A stretch of DNA of 64,000 nt from Epiperipatus broadwayi (GCA_028023455.1 JAQFVV010012446.1:2046001-2110000); one strand, 5' to 3'. Positions 23,028-34,350 are shown, numbered from the stretch's first letter. Numbers and translations are program-made. Notes: generated by a model not told the origin, from the letters alone.

Positions 23028-23135
23028 CTTGCATTGGTGGTCGAGAGGTCAGCACGACTGCCTTGTACTAGCAGGCAGTTGCCCGGGTTGCGGGTTTGCG
23101 TCCCGGCTGATGCTATGACACTTAAAAAAAAAAAA
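23028..23135 (+). mobile_element. Compact tRNA-derived SINE with 17-bp target duplication
   Basis: The body is about 93 bp of GC-rich tRNA-like sequence plus a 13-A tail. A box: GGTGGTCGAGAGGTCAGC; B box: GGGTTTGCGTCCC; an anticodon-arm-like ACTGCCTTGTA...AGCAGG lies between (TGT in the loop, as in a threonine tRNA). It is flanked by AACTATTCTGATTCGGT (23011-23027) and AACTATTCTGATTCAGT (23136-23152), 16 of 17 identical. This is a target-primed retroposition signature. The A tail and near-perfect flanks suggest a fairly recent insertion. A diverged copy lies at 50160-50246. Confidence 0.9.
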
Positions 23136-23152
23136 AACTATTCTGATTCAGT

Positions 23153-24444
23153 TTTTACCTTAGGTATTGTTGCTTACTACTTCAGGATTTTTAACTGTAT
23201 AAGCATGGAAAAAAATTCTGATCCAAGTTTATTGTAAATAAAGTGTAATTTAAATTACATAAGTAGCAATTATTCCACTAATGTGATTAAGATAAACAGT
23301 GATCTATGGAGGGGGGGGGTAATCCAAATATGAGAAGGGCATTATAAAAAACTCTAAGTATTCCCGATCAATTGAATGTACATGACACAATTCAAGAACC
23401 AGCATTACTAGTCTACTATGGGTCTATCATTAATATCATTCAGATCAGAGGTGGTATACTTTCAGGACAAGGGCTACTTGTAATTTCCTCCAAGTGTCGC
23501 AGTCCACCATTTATATTATATAAATGTTTTTACAGTGTCTTTCAATGTTTCCTTTTTTTGGAAGTGACACACATGCATGACATGTACAATATGTACATTT
23601 TGCATTAATCATTGTGCCAAAAAACTGTTCCTCTCATTCTGTATATTTCAGACATTATACCCCTATCACTGTTCCTTTCATTCTTCATATTTCAGACATT
23701 ATATCCCTATTTCAAAATATGATAATCATGAAAAATTAATTCTGTACACTGTCACTAGGTGGATGTATTTAATGCTTCTGTTTTTGTGTATGAATTATGC
23801 CATGAATGTACTCAAGCCTATAAATTTGTAATCAATGCATGCACCATTGCATATTTTGAATAAAGATGTTTATGCCATTCAACCCATTTATCATCAAATG
23901 CTTAACTAGCTGCCCCGATTGTGAAGAGCATGATACAGTATTAACAGTTGCCATTGTCATTATATTTTTACATTCATGCATTCACTTTAAAACATCTTTG
24001 ATGTCATACCCATGGAACATGAACAACATTTTGCCAACCCTGATTTAGATTATGTAAGAAATAGAGATTAGATGTTCAGGAATATCTTTGATGACATACA
24101 TTGACATTTTCAGTAATACATATTAGCATAATCTTCAGTAGTTGCCATATGTAACTAGTATAAATGGCATTTCAAGCTGATAGTCATGAAATAATAATAT
24201 ACTTAAAAATTTAACCACATACAATGCTGGATTCAAATCTTAGTTTTGAGACTTTTAGCAGATCACCCAAATCAGCTAATTAAAGTGAGATTTGCTTTAA
24301 AATCTCATTCAAACATTTCACCCAAAATATTATCTTCTTCAACATCCAGAGTAATTACTTTAAAAGGGCAGCTATTTGAAGATTTGTCACCATAACAACT
24401 AAATGATGAAATGCTAGCATAAAACATCTCACAATCTGGTTATA
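23153..24444. other. AT-rich DNA with small imperfect duplications
   Basis: No gene recognised. 23625-23710 contains a partial duplication (TTTCAGACATTATACCCCTA and TTTCAGACATTATATCCCTA). A G-run lies at 23311-23319. Several 60-84 codon frames here look like chance. Confidence 0.4.
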
Positions 24445-24860
24445 ACCTTGCACAGTTTGATGCAGTGGTAGAAGGTCAGACTATGAAGCAAAAGATCTTC
24501 AGATTGATTTTAGTACCGGTTCTTCCAGAATTCAAGCTTCTTATGAATTCTCAAACAATAAATCCATTCAATTGTTCGTAGCCTTATGTGGTTTAGTTCA
24601 GTGGTAGCGATTCTGACTATGAAGCAAAAGATCCTCAGACTGATTCCAGTTCCAGTACTTCTACAACTTGAACTTCTTATGGACTTTTGAATAGTAAAGT
24701 CTTTTGATTATTTTTAGCTCTGCATGATTTAGTGCAATGGTAATCAGAGTTTGGAATATAAGGGCCTTGGATCGATTCCCACTTTGGCACTTCTGGTCAT
24801 TCAAACTTCTTATGAACTCCTATGCAAAAAAGCTATCTGATGATTTATTTACAAACTAAG
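24445..24860 (+). repeat. Three head-to-tail family G SINE copies
   Basis: Copies start near 24451, 24586 and 24720. Each has a TGNTTTAGTNCARTGGTA head, a GACTATGAAGCAAAAGATC or equivalent middle, a B-box-like GATTGATTTTAG / GACTGATTCCAG / GGATCGATTCCC, and a tail of AACTTCTTATGAA(T/C)T...AAAAAGC...TGATTATTT. Period is about 135 bp. Copies one and two share the middle block closely; copy three differs. Either repeated insertion into a SINE tail or tandem duplication explains this. Confidence 0.8.
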
Positions 24861-25709
24861 TATTAAATTTTAGACCTGTTTTTCTTTGGAAACCCAGAAA
24901 ATTTACATTCAAAATCTGAAAGATCATGATTATTAATTAATCCCAAAGCATAACCATGATAAATTTCCTAAGATACCAAATTTAATGGACTTTCTTATTC
25001 AGGTTTCTCATAGCTGATCCTAAGTAATAACTGTAAACAGCTGCATTTCTTTTAACAAGGTATTCACACTCTTAGCATACAACATCTATGCCATAAATGT
25101 AGTAAAGGAAGTTTGCACAGATTTGGTTAAATTTCTAAACTTTTTTATGTTGTAACATATATGTCATTATAAAATCATATCATACATAGTTGGTAAATGG
25201 GTAACAAGGTATTCCTGATTAGAAGATAGAACAATAATGAAAATCTGCCCAAACACCACTATCCAAACATCAGACAAGCTGTTTAAATAATGCTCTCTTC
25301 ACTGTTAAACAACACTATCGCAGATTATTCAAAATCTGCTTTAATTTTTACCTTATATTTATAGTTTAGTTTAAATTAGTATATTTGTTTGAAATTACAA
25401 CACTCACATGCCCAAAAGCATTGTAGAACAGTTTAATTAAATATTTGCTTAAAAACAAATATCTAATAATAGAAAATTTTTTGTCATCTATGAATCACAA
25501 ACCAGTAGTACATTTAGAAATATATCGTCATATGAAAGACATATTGCTGATAGAAGTCATGTGTTGTAGAATGCAGTATTTTCTATTATCCATAACAATC
25601 CATTAATTTAGATATATCATACAAATGTTAGTATTTTTTTGTTTTGTTTGTATACTGAATTATGACTATTAGAAGCTTATTGAACAATAATATATTTTGA
25701 CTCTATTTG
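24861..25709. other. AT-rich DNA, no gene seen
   Basis: Nothing recognised apart from A/T runs. Confidence 0.4.
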
Positions 25710-26560
25710 TTCACAACCAAGTCAACATGCTCGAAAGGTACTCAAAGTTTAAACCTGGCAAGGTAAAAACCTTATCCTGATATACCTTTTCCAATTTCCA
25801 ATGTGCTGGTCATTGTTTAATACTTTTGTGTTACATTTTTCATTCAAAAATTCCAATTAAAATCAAGTAACCCAATGATAATTTTGGAAAACAATATGGC
25901 AACAAAGCAATCACATGACCAGATGCTTACCACCAACATTATCAGCACAGAGTTTCAAACTACAAAGTTTAGTCAAGCGTAAGTCCGATTTTTGTTTGGA
26001 AAAAACAAACAGTTACAATAAACAAGTTTAACTAGCATTGTTTTTTTATGCTTAAAAAGAATTCAAAATCTTAGTCTAACCACAAGATAATAATATCCCT
26101 TTAATCAGTTGATTACTTATTTTCAACTTTGGGTTACATTTTTTATTCAAACTGAAATCAAGTTACCTAACAATAATTAAAAAAAAAGCCATCACATGAT
26201 GAATATTTGCCCTCAATAATACCACCATAGAGTTTCAAAGTCCAAAGGGCAGTCTTGCATATGCTTATTTTTAATGTTATTGTAGCAATCTCTGATCTTG
26301 CACTTAGTAATAAAAATTTGCTTTCAAGTTTCTAGCAATTAGTTCATTTGCTCACAACTGAATTTACAAGCTCTGGCTGTTTATGCTTATAAAGTAGTCA
26401 AAACCTTAGTCTAGCAAAAAAAAAAAAAACTTTATATACTTTTTTCGATTTCCAACAGTTGATAACTGATTTCCAATTTTGTGTTAAAATTTTTCATTCA
26501 AATCTTCAACTAACATCAAGTTACTAGATAATTTCAAAAAACATAGACTTTGTTTGGACA
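25710..26560 (+). repeat. Old tandem repeat, 300-350 bp period
   Basis: Three diverged copies of a unit are marked by GTGTTACATTTTTCATTCAAA (25828), GGGTTACATTTTTTATTCAAA (26130) and GTGTTAAAATTTTTCATTCAA (26482), each followed by AATCAAGTTACC/AATGATAATTT-like sequence. Each is preceded by a CTCAAAGTTTAAACCTGG / TCAAAATCTTAGTCTA / TCAAAACCTTAGTCTAG block. Spacing is about 303 and 352 bp. Non-coding. Confidence 0.65.
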
Positions 26561-26599
26561 CTAGCCATGAATCTTATATTTAAATCATATGGAAAGCCT

Positions 26600-26900
26600 C
26601 TCTTGGCCATCATCTCTAACACAGCTATACCCAGAGTCTGACCAACTGATCACAAACTCCAACTCAATAATTGCAACCAGTTCGAACATAGCTGTATCAC
26701 CAACTCACTCTGGATATCAGGACATTCTACACATGGATCTCATTCTTACACTTCATCAATGAAGTCTTACTCAGCTCCCACCTCTAGCACACAGCTAGAT
26801 CCAGAGTCTGGCCAGCTTACCACAAAGTCCAATTTAACAATTGCAACCAATTCTAACATAGCTGTACTACAAACCTCTGCAACACTCATCTAGTCAAGTG
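26600..26900 (+). repeat. 170-bp direct repeat, two copies
   Basis: CAGCTATACCCAGAGTCTGA (26622) and CAGCTAGATCCAGAGTCTGG (26792) begin matching blocks of about 90 bp that end AACATAGCTGTA. The offset of 170 is not a multiple of three, so this is not a protein repeat. The tract is clearly richer in C than its surroundings on the plus strand. Confidence 0.75.
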
Positions 26901-27134
26901 CACCAGAAAATAGATATGGCAATCCTTCCAGGCATCCCACCTGCACCAACACCATTCCCAGTCCACATTGCCATTGAAACCAAAAGAAAGCCTCGTCACC
27001 CAGAGAAGAAACTTTAAAAAATAAAAATAGTGACATTGATCTCACAACAGACCAGTTTTCACAGATAATTACCACACTACCATGGAAATTTCTAATCCTC
27101 ATTTATATTACCAAAGCAACTCAACCCCATATAG

Positions 27135-27660
27135 AACTAAACCTGGATTACATCTGTAGATACAGAAGTCCAGACCATGTAAAATTTATGTAATCTTGTT
27201 TAAACTAATAAAACAACTTTTACGTATGTAAAACTACAACTACAGATTACCCACATAACCACAGCAATCTAAGCTATGTAAAACCCTTGTAACTAATCCA
27301 CAGTGTAAATAAATAAATCAATTTTTACATACATAAACCTACATCTATGGATGCCCTAATAAACCACAGCAATCCAAGTCAAGTAAAACTCTTGTAACTA
27401 ATCCACAGCATGAAATTTTTTTTGTAATCTCATGTAAATGAATAAATCAACTTTTATATATGTAAACCTATATCCATGGATTCCCCATGTAAACACAGCA
27501 ATCCAAGCTATGTAAAACCATATAACTAATCCACCTCATGAAAAGTCCTGTAATCCTGTGTAAAACAATAAATCAACTTTTATATATGCAAACCAACTAC
27601 GGATTGCCCATGCAATCCAAGATATGTAAACTCTTGTAACCCTTTAAGACAAATAAAGCT
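27135..27660 (+). repeat. Minisatellite, about 126-bp unit, 4-5 copies
   Basis: Unit marker CAACTTTTA(T/C) occurs at 27214, 27319, 27448 and 27574, with CATGGATTCCCCATGTAA..., CACAGCAATCCAAGCTATGT and TAACTAATCCACA blocks in each unit. Unit length varies between 105 and 129 bp because of deletions. The last unit ends with AATAAAGC. No open frame is kept. Confidence 0.85.
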
Positions 27661-28504
27661 TATCATTGAAACATATATTTTGACTGAGAACAACAGCGGA
27701 ATTTATTAACACACACACCACAACGTCAACCAAGTTTCAACTTAATTAACAAGTTATTAGTACAAATGTTGCGTACATGTGAACTTGTTAATTGTAATTG
27801 TCTGCAAATCTGAGGGTTTATTTTATCAAAAACTTAGCAAAAACGTTTGATTACCATTAACGACTTTAAAACAAAATTAACATCAATAGTAATTCTAGTC
27901 TTAATCTTTAAAAACTTTATAGTTTAACCTATGAAGTTAAAAGCCTTCTTTCAATTCAAAGAACACTTCTTTTTTCTTCTATTAACATTCAGTAATCATT
28001 TCGCTCTTGCTGGTATTTTATTTTGACTAGAATGTAAATTGATAACAACCTTACTTTTTTTAAGTTGAAAATTGCAGTACATTCAACTTCTTTTATTTTA
28101 TTTCATAAAATAAATAAATGCTCGTTTTTTGCTCAACTTCTATCTAAATTAATTAAAAAATTATAATCAAATGATTATCTTTGTGGAAACTAGATCACTG
28201 CTTGCCCCCCCCCCCCCATAATTTATTCGTTCTAGTATGCTAAATTTAGAGCTGCAACGAAAAAAATAATAAAACCTCTTATTTACTATCAAGATGCAAA
28301 ACACAAAGTAATTTTTTACTTCTACTATTCAAAAAATAATAATAATCAAACGGTTAACTTCTCATCAGGTCATGTGATATTCAAGCAGAGGAAATAACAG
28401 TTGAGCTTCGATCCGGGAATTTTTTGATGTCTAATCCTTAACTCCACCATTGCAATGAACTACATAGACCCATGCTCAATTGATAGTATGACTAATGTAT
28501 TATT
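27661..28504. other. AT-rich DNA with a 14-C run
   Basis: No gene seen. A run of 14 C at 28205-28218 is unusual in this AT-rich background. Confidence 0.45.
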
Positions 28505-28557
28505 ATCATCGCGTGAGTGCAATGGTATAGTGGTAGAATTTGGAGCAGAAGATCCAT

Positions 28558-29115
28558 CTTTGTAAACTTTGCCATCTGGTCTGTCCGATGCAAGATTACA
28601 TTTGAAAAAGAAAACAATTGTATCATTGAAAAACTTTTTAATAAAATCCTACACAACATCAATGAAGATGATAAGCGGTCTTGTCAACCCTGGCTGGCTG
28701 ATCAGACTTGGGGACAGACCAGGCTTTAGTTTGATTCACCCTCACCATAAAAGATCATAGTTATATGTATTTATCTGTTAACTTTTCTTATTTGTAACCC
28801 TGACTGACCATAAAAGATCATAGTTATATGTATTTATCTGTTAACTTTTCTTATTTGTAACCCTGACTGAACAGACTTGGAGCCAGACTTGATTTTAGCT
28901 TGCCCCTCCTGGACCACACAAATATAGTTATTCCCCCTTGTTGATCCTAGTGTTTTGTCACCCGGCTCTAAAATGTAACCCTTATATATCTCAATTAATC
29001 ATTATATTACTTATGTAACCCTTATATTTTATCTCATTTAATCATTGTATATTCCTGTTACATTTTCCCTATATTTTGCCTAATATGAATGTGAATAAAA
29101 TTTGCTTTTGAAAGT
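28558..29115 (+). mobile_element. Nested retroposon-like insertion, 558 bp
   Basis: It is bracketed by AAGATCCAT at 28549-28557 and 29116-29124 (9 bp, perfect). The right end has AATAAAATTTGCTTTTGAAA, containing a poly(A) signal. Repeated TGTAACCCTGACTGA and TGTAACCCTTATAT blocks lie inside, including a 63-bp tandem duplication. No recognisable protein. The type is uncertain: a retroposon with short duplications is likely. Confidence 0.65.
28745..28870 (+). repeat. 63-bp tandem duplication
   Basis: 28745-28807 and 28808-28870 are essentially identical (start CCATAAAAGATCATAG, end AACCCTGACTGA). Recent duplication inside the nested insertion. Confidence 0.93.
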
Positions 29116-29230
29116 AAGATCCATAAATCATGTGCAGCTCTTATTTCTGGTGCTCGAATTCTTTATGAATTTCCATGTAATAAAGTAAATCGGATTGTTG
29201 TTTATTATTGACTTTTAGAGTAATGGTAAA

Positions 29231-29554
29231 AGTATATTTGATAAATTTGAACAAACATGATTGGTTGAAATAATTGAGAAATAATTATTAACAATTGATA
29301 TTTGTTCTCTGTTTAAATTATTCACCTAAATTATTATACATATAATAAAAATAATAAAAACATGTAAACAAACACGAAGCAATATATCAATGATTGGAGA
29401 CAAATAGAGAAAACGTGACACTGCATTCTTTTAAGTATAATACCAGTAGTTGTTTCTATAAGAAGTTTCATTGTAAGATGTGGAATACGACAGAATACAT
29501 CGCAGAGCTATAACTAGATAGATAAAGAAACATTTTCTATAGGATTGTATTTAT
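29231..29554. other. AT-rich DNA, no gene seen
   Basis: Nothing recognised. Confidence 0.4.
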
Positions 29555-30680
29555 TATATGCTATACTATTTCCATCATCTAATACTAAGTATTGAATGTT
29601 TTAAAAAAAATTTTAACTTTATTTAAATTTTTCAATTACTTCCAATTGTTGGTAGTAGCAAATAGATTAGTAAATACCTAACATTTTGAGTGGTATTATT
29701 CTCATCTTTTCTCCAGATGTTGCTGGCTTGACCAGTGACAGTACTAGCATGGGAATGGAATCTCGGATCTTTGGATTTTTGAATATTGAGTTTTAAAGTA
29801 ATGCTCTAACCAATCGAGCCATACATTCAACTATTAGTAATAGCATACACAATGTTTCACGTGGTAGTACCCTCTCTTCTTCAGGTGTTGCTGACCTGAT
29901 CAGTAGCATAGGAATGGAATCTGGATCTTTAGATCCTTGAATATAGAATTTTAAGAGCATCCTCTAACCTAATGAACCATACATTCAATTGTTAGTAATA
30001 ACATATAAAATGTTTCAAGTGGTAGTACTCTCTCTTCTTCAGGTGTTGCTGGCCTGATCAGTAGCATAGAAATGGAATCTAGATCTTTGGATCCTTGAAT
30101 ATTGAATTTTAAGAGCATCCTCTAACCTAATGAACCATACATTCAACTGTTAGTAATAGCATATACAATGTTTCAAGTCGTAGTACTCTCTCTTCTTCAG
30201 GTGTTGCTGGACTGATCAGTAGCATAGGAATGGAACCTGGATCTTTAGATTCTTGAATATTGAATTTTAAGATCATCCTCTAACCTAATGAACCATACAT
30301 TCAACAGTTAGTAATAGCACACAAGTTAGTACATACACAACATTTCACGTGGTATTTTTCTCTTTTCTTCAGGTGTTGCTAGCCTGACTAGCATGGGAAC
30401 TGAACCTGGATCTTGGCAGATAGGCTTAATTGGTTAGAGCACGACCATAAAAGTCAATATTCGAGAATACTAAAGATTCAGGTTTGATTCCCATGCTTGT
30501 ACTGTCACTGGTCAAAGCAGCAATACCTGGAGAAGAGATGAAAGTAATACCTATGGACTATTACGAACAATTGAATGTAACTGGAAAATTTAAATGAAAT
30601 TAATATTTTTCTAAAAACATTGAATATTTAATACTAGACGATGGCAATAATCGAACATATAACTAAAATATCATCACATA
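29555..30680 (-). repeat. TL-derived array with three exact-length 158-bp units
   Basis: Units start with ATACATTCAA at 29821, 29979, 30137 and 30295, exactly 158 bp apart. A longer, older unit lies at 29640-29820 and a different end unit at 30295-30420. Each unit, on the minus strand, holds a tRNA-like stretch (GGTTAGAGGATGC, then a weakened GATTCCATTCC box), CTGAAGAAGAGAGAG and TTGAAACATTGT, and TAACAGTTGAATGTAT. The right side (30420-30680) is an inverted TL arm with a better A box (GGCTTAATTGGTTAGAGC) and B box (GGTTTGATTCCC). So the array grew inside a TL palindrome. Confidence 0.8.
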
Positions 30681-30959
30681 CTTTCAAGAAACATTTTCTA
30701 TAGAAGTTAAAAGACAGCCTCATAAAATATAATGTTCCAGTATGTTCTATATATAGACTTGCTGTCATTTACAGATTGTTTAGTATAGTCATTGCAAAAT
30801 TAATCTATAAAGTAGTTTTATTCTTTCTCTTTCTTGGAGTTTAAGTAGCTATCCTCATTTATAAATGGTTGCTGCTGACTATAAAATAACGCTAAGTAAT
30901 ACTTCATATGATCATCATTTCCTGTGGATTAGATGGCGCTAGTATATGGAGAGTTTATT

Positions 30960-31330
30960 GTTTAAGGCTCGAACAGGATCTTTAGCAACAAGAGAATATA
31001 CATGTAAATGGAAAAATATATATTAAGCATTTGTTAATTGAATCTAAATGCTTGAAAACAGAAAGGGCACATATAATGAAGTTATGGAAAAATAAATGTG
31101 AAAAAAGGTGATTATACAGAAAGTAGATTATTGGTTTTTATGCTGGGTTTGGAAAAAGATAAGGGGGATTTAGATATAACGGCTGTAGAGTTGACAAAGA
31201 TTATGTTGTGGAAACGGGATGGAGCATAATATGAGGAAAATTAGATTGGGGAAAGTAAAATTAAGTAGCTAACAAGTTTTTCTTAGTATAATTGCTGAGA
31301 GATTCTTGACTTCGTTTAAGAAGAAGTTAC
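30960..31330 (+). pseudogene. LINE fragment (family L), C-terminal
   Basis: It is about 75% identical by eye to the minus strand of 57735-58040. Shared blocks are AAGCATTTGTTAATTGAATC, AAATGCTTGAAAACAGAAAG, GTTTTTATGCTGGGTTTGG and GCTGAGAGATTCTTGACT. Protein pieces include KHLLIE.KCLKTERAHIMKL and FLVFMLGL, matching the C-terminal cysteine-histidine region of a non-LTR retrotransposon. Many stops; inactive. Confidence 0.55.
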
Positions 31331-32607
31331 AGTACGTCACATCACATTACTATTACAAACATTATTTTATTGCTAGTTTCTAATGAAAAGCTTCATTTTA
31401 TTAAAAAAAGATTATTAATTAGTATGTAAAATTATATTCCTAACAAACCAGTTTACAAATGCTTCCATTTTGTTCACTGATAACTCCAATAATAAATGTT
31501 CAAATCACAAAAACCCCATCTTAATTTTTATTAAATAAAAGGATTCCATTATCTCTTGATTTAAAAGTGGCAAAATAATAGACTTATGGCTTTAATATTA
31601 CCATAGTCCTCGTGTATTTCTTGGCTAGACAATCTGGAGACCAGAATCTAACAACTTTCAAGTCACTGTCTGCCTTAAAAGTTAAATAGTTACTACTCAC
31701 TAAGCAGATTATAAGCTGATTACATACTTTCTTAAAAGCAGATAATTATTTAATTGCATAGGGGCTTCCAATACTATCAGACACATTTAACCTGTAAATA
31801 ACAACTTATTACTACTAAATATTTCTAAATGTGTATATTTATAAGAAACATAACAAGCTGCACAAGGCAGCTACCTGTAATTATAAATTGACTTTTATAC
31901 CAGATCAATTCTGTTTTTTATTATAACTACCTGGTTAATCAGTAATGTAATAGTCACTATGTACATATTGTTAGAAAAATTATGATACCTTCCCCAACCA
32001 TTGGTAGTATGAGAATGTCAACACTTAACCTGACCAATACAGATTAATTTGAAACTTTAACCCCCTTCCCCCAACTAAGAATAAATATGAATCCCATTCA
32101 TTATTTAATTTCTATATTGGATTCACTGGGTTGATTGTGAACTATCTACTTGAGAGAAAAACCATAAGAATGATTCAAACATGAAAAAACTTCGAAGTTT
32201 AGCTGGTTGGTTCTCAAACATCATATCTGGTATTATTTTCTCTATGCAGAGTGTTTCATATAATCTTGGATTATTAATTTATGATTAGAGAATTCACTAT
32301 CATAAGCTTCATAAACCATGGACATGCCTATTTTCTCATGAACTAAATGCAAGCTATTCATGACTTATATATAAAGACAGAATATTCCCATTAGTTGCCA
32401 TTGCTTTGCATATCCTACAAATAACCCACCATTAAATCTTAAAGTATCTTAATTCTGATGAATATTTGAAATGCAGTAAGTCGGTTAAAATTACTATAGT
32501 AACCCATGATTATTATAAAGCAATTAAAAAAGCATTATTAATCTTATATCTTCTCCTTTACTTTTTTTGCATTTCTTCATATATATTACTTTTTTGTAAA
32601 TCTCCTA
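31331..32607. other. AT-rich DNA, no gene seen
   Basis: Nothing recognised beyond AT-rich sequence. A C-richer patch CCCCCTTCCCCC near 32060 is isolated. Confidence 0.4.
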
Positions 32608-32689
32608 ATATATACTCTAATGCAATTTTTATATATAATTTTGTCTTTATTTTTCTAACAGTTTCAACTGTCCTGCAGTCTTCATCAGA
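32608..32689 (-). repeat. Family C repeat, copy 2 (hammerhead-like core)
   Basis: Minus strand: CTGATGA (32683-32689), an A, GACTG/CAGTT hairpin with loop CAGGA, then GAAAC (32661-32665 region). Matches 61-143 along its whole length, including AATGCAATTTTTATATATAA. Confidence 0.55.
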
Positions 32690-33176
32690 TTTTTTTATAA
32701 CTTTCTTCCTTTTTACATTTATAAAAAGAATAGGAATTTAGCACTCTATAGTAATTCATCATCTTTCATAAACAAATATATCTAACAATCAATCCTTAAG
32801 ATATCAACAATCTCAACCTGTAGTCAAGGCAACGACCTTTAATAGTAAAGGTGATATCACCTTTTTCTATGGTCTGATATGTTTACATAGACCCTGAAGA
32901 TTGCAACTTGACCAAGAAGTGTGAGATTGACTTCAGGCTGAGAATGTTGATAACTTAAAGGTTGATTGTTATCATCTATATTCTTAAACCTATTAAAGCC
33001 AGAAATGTTGCTCAGATATTTTTTTAAACAGGATTCACATAGAATCAGTTGAATAAACCAGTAAACAATACTTAACTTTTGTTATAAATGATCCTGTGGG
33101 AATTTTGCTTGTAAACTGCCTTAATAATGATATCAGATTTGTGTTTTCCTGGAGGATTGTGATGATGATGTTTTAG
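32690..33176. other. AT-rich DNA with an AAAGGTGATATCACCTTT palindrome
   Basis: A perfect short palindrome AAAGGTGATATCACCTTT lies near 32844-32861. A similar AAGGTGGAACCACCTT occurs at the start of the H1 element at 6640, so this may be a distant relative of H1 ends. Confidence 0.45.
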
Positions 33177-33748
33177 TTGTATTTTTATATTGGATTATGT
33201 CCATAATCTAATGTGAGTATTGAATGTCTTTAGAAAAATGTAATCTTATTTAAATATTCCAAATACATTCAACTCTTAGGAATAGCATATCAAACAGGTT
33301 AGTATATGCATAACGTTTCGAGAGGTATTATTCTGCCCTCTTTTTCAGGTGTTGCTGGACTGATCAGTGACAGTACTAGCACGGGATTCGAACCTGGACT
33401 CTTAGATTATTGAGTATTGAATTTTAAGGTAACACTCTAACCAACTGAGCTTTGGCAGGATGGCTCACTTGGTTAGGCTCAGTTGATTAGAGTGTTACCT
33501 TAAAATTCAATACTCAAGAATCTAAGTGTCCAGATTCGAATCCCATGCTAGAACTGTCACTGGCCAGGCTAGCAACATCTGAAGAAGGGTGGAAAATAAT
33601 AACTCTCAAACCATGCATATACTAACCTGTTTGATGTGCTATTCCTAACAGTTGAATGTATTTGGAATATTTAAATAAAGTTAAATTTTTCCAAAGGCAT
33701 TCAATACTCATATTAGATGTGGAAATAGTCCAATATAAAAATACAATC
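33177..33748. mobile_element. TL palindrome, best preserved
   Basis: Two arms of about 275 bp (33177-33455 and 33465-33748) are inverted copies, meeting at CAACTGAGCTTTGGCAGG / GGCTCAGTTG. Each arm has a tRNA-like region: on the right arm the A box GGCTCAGTTGATTAGAGTG (33477-33495) and B box AGATTCGAATCCC (33530-33542); on the left arm, GGGATTCGAACC in the opposite strand (33383-33394). CTGAAGAAGGG (33580) and AACTCTCAAAC form a weakened hammerhead-like core. Outer ends are TGTATTTTTATATTGGA and its complement. A transcript would be a near-perfect long hairpin. Confidence 0.8.
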
Positions 33749-34337
33749 AGACTTGATTGCTTTGTGAAATAGGTTTATATTCTTAATGATACATATTTGA
33801 TAAGATGTAAAATATTTACATGTTATTAAAATAATTAGCTATTCAAATGTATATAGAAACAAAGAAGTGTAAATAAATAAAAAATTAAAAAATATTAAAA
33901 TTCGTAAATTTAGAAAATTTTACGAAACTATTTTTCAAATAATATGGCAACAACTTTTTTTTTTTTTATTTCGAAGTGCTTCACTAAATTTAATGCAGAT
34001 TCATTTATTCACTATGATTTGTTCATGTTAATCCTAGTGAAGTCACAGTCAAAACAATTACAGTTATATATCTGAGAGACACATTCATTACTAATATATG
34101 CTACAATGCAAAAAAAAATTAAAAACATTGCAACGTTGTATTTATTACAATTATATAATATAATACATGATTTTTTTTATTTATAAAATTTATAAAATTA
34201 AGAAACTTTTCTTAGACTACTGTAAGTTATAGATATATGAGCTGACGTGCTCTCATAAGAAAAGCTATAATTGCATGAAAATTATTGAAGCTTAGTGCTT
34301 TCGAGAGTGTTAAATGTCCTCATAGTCATAGCCTTAG
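33749..34337. other. AT-rich DNA, no gene seen
   Basis: Nothing recognised; a run of 15 T lies at 33955-33969. Confidence 0.4.
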
Positions 34338-34350
34338 AATGTGCATAATT

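Larger units (their letters stand above)
28505..29230 (+). mobile_element. Family G SINE split by a nested insertion
   Basis: Head (28508-28557: GTGCAATGGTATAGTGGTAG, TTTGGAGCAGAAGATCCAT) and tail (29116-29225: GGTGCTCGAATTCTTTATG, AATTTCCATGTAATAAAGT, GATTGTTGTTTATT) together make one family G copy. The middle is a separate insertion with its own 9-bp duplication (see 28558-29115). Confidence 0.7.

Noticed and set aside
23028-23135. Functional tRNA gene
   Set aside because: Acceptor ends do not pair well, the B box is altered (GGGTTTGCGTCCC), and an A tail plus target duplications show it is a SINE.
23034-23237. 67-codon frame over the compact SINE
   Set aside because: It reads through a tRNA-like sequence, the A tail and the target duplication, so it is an artefact of the insertion.
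26600-26900. Possible protein repeat (QLxPESxQL-type) in the 170-bp repeat
   Set aside because: The two copies are 170 bp apart, so they cannot be in one frame, and stops occur between them.
26890-27102. 70-codon minus-strand frame
   Set aside because: No recognisable motif; located between two non-coding tandem tracts.
29821-30294. CRISPR array
   Set aside because: Units are directly adjacent 158-bp repeats without unique spacers, and the DNA is animal nuclear in character.
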